Assembly (NCBI RefSeq): GCF_039532605.1
Contig: NZ_BAAARY010000005.1
Location: forward strand, 62,001 to 126,000
Direction of reading: 5' to 3'
DNA: 64,000 nucleotides
Origin: Pilimelia columellifera
GTDB lineage: Bacteria > Actinomycetota > Actinomycetes > Mycobacteriales > Micromonosporaceae
The notes beneath the pieces are model-generated. The model was not told the origin of the DNA. It did no database searches and worked only from the letters and a program-made list of their open reading frames with translations. A program made the translations under genes and the position numbers. Of the stretch, positions 58,998 to 64,000 are shown piece by piece. How positions within the stretch are numbered: position 1 is the first letter of the stretch; every line of letters starts with the position of its first letter.

Positions 58998-59590
58998 GCG
59001 GCAAGGTTACGTGACGCGTGCCCGCGTTGCCCTCCGGCGCTCGGCTCATTTCGGGCTTGGGCCTGGTCATTAGTGGGGGCCGGGTGGCCGACGTCGAGTC
59101 GGGGACCGGGGCGCCGGGCGGCGCTGCGCCGTGTCGCAGAGCCGCCACTTCTTTTGAACGATGTTCTCGTTGCGTTCCACACGCGTCCGCTGGCGTCGGG
59201 TTGACTGCGATTAATGATCACGTGCCGGACTCCGGCTGGCCGAGGTGTCCCCGGCGTGTCTCCGGCTTCTGTTCTCTTGGTCGGGGCCGGGTCGGCGTGC
59301 GCGTGGGTCGAGGTGTTCGTGCAGGTCGCGACGGGTGTCAGGGTCGGTGGAAGCGGTGCGAGCCGGTCCAGTCCTCCTGGGGTCGCTGATTTGGCAGACA
59401 ACGTTGCGTAATCGGATGACTACAGAGCATGATGGTCCGGCGAGTGTCACAAGCCCGCGCGCCGCGGGTGAGCGATGGCGGAGAAGCGACCGACAGGTGT
59501 GCGGCAGGGGGTCGCCGCGCAGCGCCGGTCAGCGCAGCGCCGAGGCGCGAGGGTGACGAGGGGGAACGCGACAAGGGGGGACGTGCACTG
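58998..59590. other. 593-bp divergent region between PBP and wblA
   Basis: It contains the predicted PBP promoter at 59004-59009 and the wblA promoter region, with a TTGACT near 59200 and a GC-rich stretch before wblA. Short open frames here look like noise. The long wblA leader is in line with complex regulation of this gene in other actinobacteria. Confidence 0.4.
59004..59009 (-). promoter_or_regulatory. Predicted -10 box (TAACCT) for the PBP gene
   Basis: TAACCT is followed by exactly 6 nt (TGCCGC) and then the GTG at 58997. It is the same hexamer and spacing as at the metallophosphoesterase gene. Confidence 0.5.
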
Positions 59591-59893
59591 ATGGGCATGA
59601 TCACGGACTGGCCCAGTCTGGCCGCGTGCCGGAACGGCGATCCGGACGCGTTGTTCGTCCAGGGCGCCGAGCAGAACGTGGCGAAACGGATCTGCCGAAG
59701 CTGCCCGGTGAGGTACGAGTGCCTGGCCGACGCGCTTGACAACCGCATCGAGTTCGGGGTCTGGGGCGGGATGACCGAACGCGAGCGGCGGGCGCTGCTG
59801 CGGCGTCACCCGCAGATCACCAGCTGGCGGCGCATGTTCGAGGTCGCCATGCGGGAGCAGGACGAGGAGAAGGTGCTCGTACCGGTCGGCTAG
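59591..59893 (+). CDS. wblA: WhiB-family iron-sulfur transcription regulator (WblA/WhiB4-like)
   Basis: A 100-residue WhiB-like protein. The four Fe-S cysteines are present: the first in LAACRNGDPD, then CRSC and C in ICRSCPVRYEC. The helix DALDNRIEFGVWGGMTERERRALLRRHP matches the WhiB4/WblA subclass. The protein probably senses oxygen or nitric oxide and regulates through the housekeeping sigma factor. The start ATG 59591 follows GGGGG by 10 nt; ATG 59597 is an alternative. The neighbourhood (PBP upstream, two GET3-like ATPases downstream) supports the assignment. Confidence 0.9.
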   Translation: MGMITDWPSLAACRNGDPDALFVQGAEQNVAKRICRSCPVRYECLADALDNRIEFGVWGGMTERERRALLRRHPQITSWRRMFEVAMREQDEEKVLVPVG

Positions 59894-59917
59894 GATCCGG
59901 CGCCACGAGCGGGGTCG

Positions 59918-61042
59918 TCATACGGCGAGGTTCTCGCCGATCAGCCGCAGCCCGTCGAGGTCATGGACGTCGACGGGCTGCGCCGTCACCGAAACCGTCG
60001 CGACATCCGGGAACTCGTCGGCGAAACGCCCGGCTACGAGGCGCTCCCGGTCCGCGCGACGCGCGACGGTCGCGTGTACCCGGAGCACGTCAGCGACGCC
60101 CTGATGCCCGACCGCCGACTCCAGCTGGTGCGCCGCGGCCAGGCTCGCCGCCGCTGTCAACTCCGGGATGGCCGTCCCGTGCACCCGGTTGAGGACCAGC
60201 CCGGCCAGCGGCATCCGCTCCTGCCGCAGCCGCTGCGCGAAGTACCCGGCCTCCCGGATCGCGTCGGGCTCGGGCGCGGCGACCACGAGGAACGCCGTCT
60301 CCCGGTTCTGGAGCACCTGGTAGGTCTCCTCGGCGCGCTGGCGGAAGCCGCCGAACATCGAGTCCAGCGCGGCGACGAAACCGGACAGGTCAGCGAGCAG
60401 CTGCGCCCCGAGGATCTTCTGCACCGCCCGGGAGAACACCCCGACCGCCGCCGTGGCGAGGCTGAACAGGCTGCGTCCGCCCCGGGCGGGGGCCATGAGC
60501 AGGCGCAACATCCGCCCGTCGAGGAATCGGGACAGCCGGGCCGGGGCGTCGAGGAAGTCCAGGGCCGACCGCGACGGCGGCGTGTCCACCACGATGAGGT
60601 CCCACTCGCCGCGGGCGTGCAGCTGCCCCAGCTTCTCCATCGCCATGTACTCCTGCGTGCCGGCGAAGGTGGAGCTCATCGCCTGGTAGAAGGGGTTGGC
60701 GAAGATCTCCTGCGCCCGGACCGGGTCGGTATGGGCGAGCACGACCTCGTCGAAGGTGCGTTTCATGTCGAGCATCATGGCGTGCAGCTCGCCGCCGGCG
60801 GACGGATCGAAGCCTGAGACCAGACGCGGTGAGTTGTCCAGCTCCACGAGGCCGAGCGCCTGCGCCAACCGGCGGGCCGGGTCGATCGTCAGAACTACCG
60901 TGCGTCGGCCGTGCCGCTCGGCCGCCCGTAACGCCAACGCCGCCGCTGTCGTCGTCTTTCCGACGCCGCCCGCGCCGCAACAGACCACGATCCGGGTGCC
61001 AGGATCGGCCACGATCGCGTCCAGGTTCAGGGCATCCGGCAC
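59918..61042 (-). CDS. ArsA/GET3-like ATPase (second of a pair)
   Basis: A 374-residue P-loop ATPase: Walker A VVCCGAGGVGKTTTA (near residues 18-32), VLTIDPARRLAQALG, IVVDTPPSR (Walker B-like) and a C-terminal nucleotide-interacting region. It resembles mycobacterial Rv3680, one of two ArsA-like ATPases next to whiB4. The substrate is unknown and arsenic resistance is not indicated. Its sister gene lies 9 bp upstream. Confidence 0.88.
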   Translation of the reverse strand: MPDALNLDAIVADPGTRIVVCCGAGGVGKTTTAAALALRAAERHGRRTVVLTIDPARRLAQALGLVELDNSPRLVSGFDPSAGGELHAMMLDMKRTFDEVVLAHTDPVRAQEIFANPFYQAMSSTFAGTQEYMAMEKLGQLHARGEWDLIVVDTPPSRSALDFLDAPARLSRFLDGRMLRLLMAPARGGRSLFSLATAAVGVFSRAVQKILGAQLLADLSGFVAALDSMFGGFRQRAEETYQVLQNRETAFLVVAAPEPDAIREAGYFAQRLRQERMPLAGLVLNRVHGTAIPELTAAASLAAAHQLESAVGHQGVADVLRVHATVARRADRERLVAGRFADEFPDVATVSVTAQPVDVHDLDGLRLIGENLAV

Positions 61043-61051
61043 GGTCCGAGC

Positions 61052-62014
61052 CTAGCCGGGCCCCGCCGCCGGCGGCTCGGCCAGCATCGCGGCGAGCAGG
61101 TCGAGGCTCGCCCGGTCGACGCCGTCCGGCAGCAGCGGTAGCTCGATCATCGGCTGGCCGAGGCCGGCCAGCTCGGCGCGCAGGCCTGCCTCGGCCGTCG
61201 CCCGGGCCCGATGCGCGTCAGCCTCCGCGCGCAGCGCCGACACTGTCGCCGGATCGCTGGCCAGTCCGGCCGCGGCCAGGCCCTTGCGGATCGCCGTCGC
61301 GGTAGGGCGGCCGCCCGTCAGCAGCGGCGGGTGGGCGGCGTTGACCACGATCCTGCCGGTCGGGATGCCGAGCCTGGTGAGCTCTGCCAGGGCGTCGGCG
61401 GTCTCCTGGACGGGCATCTCCTCGAGCAACGTCACCACGTGCACCGCGGTCATCGGCGAGCGCAGCAGCGCCGACACCCCGTCGCTCTGGGTTTTGATCG
61501 GTCCGACCTTGGCGAGGCGGGCCGTCTCGGCGGTGACGTTGAGGAAACGTCCGATCCGACCGGTGGGCGGGGCATCCAGGACCACCGCCTGGTAGACGTG
61601 CCGCCCGCCGACGGCCCTGGTCGTGGCCTCCTTGACCTTGCCGGTGAGCAGGACGTCCCGTAGGCCCGGGGCGATCGTCGTGGCGAAGTCGATCGCGCCG
61701 ATCTTGCCGAGCGCCCGGCCGGCGGCGCCCAGCTTGTAGAACATCGCCAGGTATTCCAGCAGCGCCTCCTCGGCGTCCACCGCCAGCGCTCGGACCTCCC
61801 CGCCACCGGGAACGACCGCCACCGGACGCTCCTCGTACGGCAGCGGGTCGACGCCGAACAGCGGCGCGATGCCCTGCCGTCCCTCGACCTCGACGAGCAG
61901 GACGCGCTGGCCGCCGGCGGCCAACGCCAGGGCCAGCGCGGCGGCCACGGTCGTCTTGCCGGCGCCGCCCTTGCCGGTCACCACATGCAGCCGGGCCGGC
62001 CAGGCGGGGTTCAT
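61052..62014 (-). CDS. ArsA/GET3-like ATPase (first of a pair)
   Basis: A 320-residue P-loop ATPase: Walker A VVTGKGGAGKTTVA and VVLDAPPTGRIGRFLN (Walker B-like). It resembles mycobacterial Rv3679 and probably forms a heterodimer with the next product. Its ATG at 62014 overlaps the stop of a tiny upstream ORF (62011-62037), so translation may be coupled to it. Confidence 0.87.
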   Translation of the reverse strand: MNPAWPARLHVVTGKGGAGKTTVAAALALALAAGGQRVLLVEVEGRQGIAPLFGVDPLPYEERPVAVVPGGGEVRALAVDAEEALLEYLAMFYKLGAAGRALGKIGAIDFATTIAPGLRDVLLTGKVKEATTRAVGGRHVYQAVVLDAPPTGRIGRFLNVTAETARLAKVGPIKTQSDGVSALLRSPMTAVHVVTLLEEMPVQETADALAELTRLGIPTGRIVVNAAHPPLLTGGRPTATAIRKGLAAAGLASDPATVSALRAEADAHRARATAEAGLRAELAGLGQPMIELPLLPDGVDRASLDLLAAMLAEPPAAGPG

Positions 62015-62037
62015 CGGGGCGCCGTCGCGGGAGTCAC
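62011..62037 (-). CDS. Leaderless micro-uORF overlapping the ATPase start
   Basis: A GTG at 62037 begins an 8-residue peptide (VTPATAPR) whose TGA overlaps the ATPase ATG as ATGA. TAACCT lies 7 nt before the GTG (62050-62045). An mRNA starting at the GTG would place a ribosome at the ATPase start by termination-reinitiation. Confidence 0.4.
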   Translation of the reverse strand: MTPATAPR

Positions 62038-62044
62038 GGTGGCG

Positions 62045-62050
62045 AGGTTA
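62045..62050 (-). promoter_or_regulatory. Predicted -10 box (TAACCT) for the ATPase operon
   Basis: TAACCT, 7 nt before the uORF GTG at 62037 and 30 nt before the ATPase ATG. The ATPase start itself has no good Shine-Dalgarno sequence. Confidence 0.4.
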
Positions 62051-62067
62051 GCCGAGGCAGGCTGCCG

Positions 62068-62634
62068 TCAGCTGGACGCGACGTCACAGACCCACCAGCC
62101 GTTGTCGCGGACGACGGTCAGCCGCAGGCGCTGCTCGGAGGTCCGCTCGTCTGTGGTGGCGAGGGTCACTGTCACGTCTGCGGCGGTCCGGTCGTCGCCG
62201 TCGCGGACGGGGGCCGGCGGCGTCCAGGTGATCGCCGGATCGGTGAGGCCGTCGAGCATGGCGTCGAGATCGTTGACGCGGGCCCGCACCGCGCCGGAGT
62301 CCTGGGCGGCGGGGCAGGTCAGGTCGGCGGCCCGGGCGGTGTCCCGGGCGGTGTAGACGGTGGTGAGGAACTCGTTGACGGCGACTGCCGGGTCGCTGGC
62401 GCCCATCCGGGTGTCCCGGCTGACCAGCCAGGCGGTGAGGCCGCCGCCGGCGCACAGCAGCACGATGGCGGCCAGCGCGGTGAGCAGGGCGAGGCGCCGC
62501 GCCGGACGGCGGCGGGTCGGGGCGTCAGCGGACGGCGGCGTGGATGACGGCGTGGCAGGCGGCGTGGATGACGGCGGCGGCGGCGCGGCCGGCGGCGGCG
62601 GGGCGGCGGGTTGCTGGTCTGGTTCGTCCGGCAT
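62068..62634 (-). CDS. Membrane-anchored protein with proline-rich N-terminus
   Basis: A 188-residue protein. Residues 1-45 are Pro/Ser/Ala-rich and cytoplasmic, a single membrane helix follows (LALLTALAAIVLLCAGGGLTAWLV, near 48-71) and the rest is an extracytoplasmic DUF4878/NTF2-like fold (AVNEFLTTVYTARDTARAADLTC ... NGWWVCDVASS) with a likely disulphide between two Cys. No enzymatic motif. The function is unknown. ATG 62634 lacks a strong ribosome binding site. Confidence 0.75.
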   Translation of the reverse strand: MPDEPDQQPAAPPPPAAPPPPSSTPPATPSSTPPSADAPTRRRPARRLALLTALAAIVLLCAGGGLTAWLVSRDTRMGASDPAVAVNEFLTTVYTARDTARAADLTCPAAQDSGAVRARVNDLDAMLDGLTDPAITWTPPAPVRDGDDRTAADVTVTLATTDERTSEQRLRLTVVRDNGWWVCDVASS

Positions 62635-62687
62635 GTGCCCAGTGTCGCCTGGGTTCGGCCCTGGCGGGGCCGGTCCGGGCGCGCCGG

Positions 62688-62693
62688 TATCGT
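62688..62693 (+). promoter_or_regulatory. Predicted -10 box (TATCGT) for the DUF4177-like gene
   Basis: TATCGT lies 7 nt before the ATG at 62701 and no ribosome binding site is present. Confidence 0.45.
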
Positions 62694-62700
62694 GCCTGGC

Positions 62701-62865
62701 ATGCAGAAATGGGAGTACGTGACGGTGCCCCTGCTGGTGCACGCCACCAAGCAGATCCTGGACACCTGGGGCGAGGACGGCTGGGAGTTGGTGGCCGTCG
62801 TGCCGGGGCCGAACCCCGAGCAGCTCGTCGCCTACCTCAAGCGCCCGAAGGGCGGAGCCGCGTGA
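62701..62865 (+). CDS. Small DUF4177-like protein
   Basis: A 54-residue protein, MQKWEYVTVPLLVHATKQIL..., with the pattern WEYVTVP...WGEDGWELVAVVPG of the DUF4177 family. Similar tiny proteins lie before the RidA gene near whiB4 in mycobacteria. The function is unknown. Its stop overlaps the GTG of the RidA gene. The start looks leaderless. Confidence 0.85.
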   Translation: MQKWEYVTVPLLVHATKQILDTWGEDGWELVAVVPGPNPEQLVAYLKRPKGGAA

Positions 62866-63323
62866 GCGTCGACGTGCGGGCCAAACTCGCCGAGATGGGC
62901 CTGACGCTTCCTGAGGTCACCCCGCCGCTGGCCGCGTACGTGCCGGCGACGCGCTTGGGCGACCACGTCTACGTGTCCGGCCAGCTGCCGATGGTCGACG
63001 GGAAGCTGTTGGCCACCGGCAAGGTCGGCGCCGAGGTCTCGCCAGGCGAGGCGACGGAGTTGGCGCAGCGGTGCGCGCTGAACGCGCTGGCCGCGGTCGA
63101 TTCGGTGGTCGGGCTGGACAAGCTGGTCCGGATCGTCAAGGTGACCGGCTTCGTCGCATCGGCTGAGGGCTTCACCGGGCAGCCCGGCGTCGTCAACGGG
63201 GCGTCGGAGTTCTTTGGGCGGGTGCTGGGCGACGCGGGGGTCCATGCCCGCAGCGCCGTCGGCGTCGCCGAGCTGCCGCTCGGCGCCCCGGTCGAGATCG
63301 AGATCATCGCCGAGGTGCGCTGA
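62862..63323 (+). CDS. RidA/YjgF family enamine-imine deaminase
   Basis: A 153-residue protein of the RidA family, which hydrolyses reactive enamine/imine intermediates of PLP enzymes. It has GDHVYVSGQLPMVDGKLLATGKVG, the AQRCALNALAAVDSVVG helix and the C-terminal RSAVGVAELPLGAPVEIEIIAEV motif. The conserved Arg of the active site is present (ARSAVGVAELP). GTG 62862 overlaps the previous stop. Confidence 0.88.
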   Translation: MSVDVRAKLAEMGLTLPEVTPPLAAYVPATRLGDHVYVSGQLPMVDGKLLATGKVGAEVSPGEATELAQRCALNALAAVDSVVGLDKLVRIVKVTGFVASAEGFTGQPGVVNGASEFFGRVLGDAGVHARSAVGVAELPLGAPVEIEIIAEVR

Positions 63324-63477
63324 CGCCCCGCCGATCGCTCGTCCGATCGCCCCGCCCCGCCCCGCCGTCTGTCCGTTCTGGCTGTTGAGCATGAGCGATA
63401 CCGCCTAAATCGGACGGGTTTTCCCGTAGGAGTCATGATCATCACGGGGTGGCGGGGTGGGACGCGGGGACGGGCCT

Positions 63478-63483
63478 AGTATC
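63478..63483 (+). promoter_or_regulatory. Predicted -10 box (TAGTAT) for the MBL-fold gene
   Basis: TAGTAT ends exactly 6 nt before the ATG at 63490 and no ribosome binding site is visible, as for several other genes here. Confidence 0.5.
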
Positions 63484-63489
63484 GCTGTC

Positions 63490-64000
63490 ATGGTGGGGGG
63501 TCCGGCACGCGTCACGGTGTCCGCAGCAACAGCGACCGAGCGGCTTCCGGGCTGGGTGACGCTGGTTCGCGCCCCCAATCCAGGCCCGATGACCCTCGAC
63601 GGCACCAACACCTGGGTGTTGAGGCCCTCGCCCGACGCGCCGGCGGTCGTCATCGACCCCGGGCCGCTCGACCACGGCCACCTCGACGCCGTCCTCGCCC
63701 TCGGGCCGGTCGGCCAGGTGCTGGTCACCCACCGACACCACGACCACATCGAGGGCCTCGACACGTTCTGCGACCGCGCCGGCGCCGAGTTGGTCGACAG
63801 CGACCAGCTGACCGTCAACCGTCTCACCATCACCCGGCTCGCCACCCCTGGCCACACCGCCGACTCGGTCTGTCTCGTCGCCGAGGTCGCCGGAGAGCGG
63901 GTCGTCGCCACCGGCGACACCATCCTCGGGCGCGGCACCACCGTCGTGGCGTGGCCCGACGGCAGCCTCGCCGACTACCTCGACAGCCTCGCCACGCTTG
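63490..64000 (+). CDS. Metallo-beta-lactamase-fold hydrolase, 3' end cut by window edge
   Basis: 170 codons are visible and the frame is still open at the right edge. The N-terminal third has GPMTLDGTNTWVL, then the metal motif THRHHDHIEG (HxHxDH), followed by the second His in ATPGHTADSV and an Asp in ATGDTILG. It resembles the glyoxalase II / MBL hydrolases, such as mycobacterial Rv3677c, which occurs next to the RidA gene in that genus. Substrate unknown. Confidence 0.88.
   Translation, partial: MVGGPARVTVSAATATERLPGWVTLVRAPNPGPMTLDGTNTWVLRPSPDAPAVVIDPGPLDHGHLDAVLALGPVGQVLVTHRHHDHIEGLDTFCDRAGAELVDSDQLTVNRLTITRLATPGHTADSVCLVAEVAGERVVATGDTILGRGTTVVAWPDGSLADYLDSLATL

Noticed and set aside
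59018..59411. Small plus-strand open frames between PBP and wblA
   Set aside because: Arg/Gly/Ala-rich, no ribosome binding sites and no recognised domain. They are likely noise in a long leader region.
59918..62014. Arsenite export ATPases
   Set aside because: The ArsA-like ATPases have no arsB, arsR or arsD neighbour and sit in the conserved wblA neighbourhood, so arsenic resistance is not supported.

Overview
The window is chromosomal DNA from a high-GC Gram-positive actinobacterium. The signs are consistently G/C-rich third codon positions, many GTG starts, a wblA/WhiB gene, an SRP RNA-dnaX-ybaB-recR block, lysC-asd, and a wblA/ponA2/GET3-like ATPase neighbourhood arranged as around whiB4 in mycobacteria. 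The family mix (SigB/SigF-type sigma factor, chemotaxis receptor, spherulin-4 protein, heptose cluster) suggests Micromonosporaceae or a near relative. That placement is inference. I saw no insertion sequence, phage gene or CRISPR array.

Layout. 1-7.3 kb: 3' part of a dimethylargininase gene (ddaH, minus) divergent from an Lrp/AsnC regulator, a chemotaxis receptor, a class V aminotransferase, two tandem secreted trypsin-like proteases and a hemerythrin-domain protein. 7.3-20.6 kb: the most distinctive region. A minus-strand arm holds an aldehyde dehydrogenase, a translationally coupled 50-residue peptide and an MFS transporter. It diverges from a tightly coupled nine-gene plus-strand operon: carbamoyltransferase, GT2, GmhB-GT9 fusion, GT, GT4, GmhA, HldE-like, SDR, GT9. 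Together the operon encodes the steps from sedoheptulose 7-phosphate to a nucleotide-activated D-glycero-D-manno-heptose, plus several glycosyltransferases and a carbamoyltransferase. A Gram-positive cell makes no LPS, so the product is probably an exported or cell-surface heptose-containing glycan or glycosylated metabolite.

20.6-27 kb: a polar amino-acid ABC importer, a ROK sugar kinase, a DUF885 protein and a PHP-domain protein. 27-32 kb: an AT-rich divergent promoter region, a secreted propeller-like protein, a membrane protein, tadA with its partner gene, deoD, two tRNA-Ser genes and a secreted protein. 32-37 kb: SRP RNA, dnaX, ybaB, recR and a GAF-EAL phosphodiesterase. 37-43.4 kb: an oligopeptide/dipeptide ABC importer operon (C, A, B, D, F order). 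43.6-47.5 kb: minus-strand envelope genes (PrsW-like protease, HNH lipoprotein, small proteins). 47.7-50.1 kb: lysC-asd. 50.1-54.8 kb: a sigma factor fused to a STAS domain, a divergent small ORF behind a SigB-like promoter, three minus-strand genes (two of them unassigned) and tRNA-Pro. 54.9-64 kb: metallophosphoesterase, yqeY-like gene, class A PBP, wblA, two GET3/ArsA-like ATPases, a DUF4177-like protein, RidA and a metallo-beta-lactamase-fold protein cut by the window edge.

Regulation. Many starts lack a Shine-Dalgarno sequence and instead have a TAnnnT-like -10 hexamer about 6-8 nt upstream, which predicts leaderless mRNAs. A few promoters (hemerythrin, the small ORF at 51.4 kb, possibly the heptose-cluster divergent region) resemble the GTTT...GGGTA pattern read by SigB/SigF-type sigma factors, one of which is encoded in the window.
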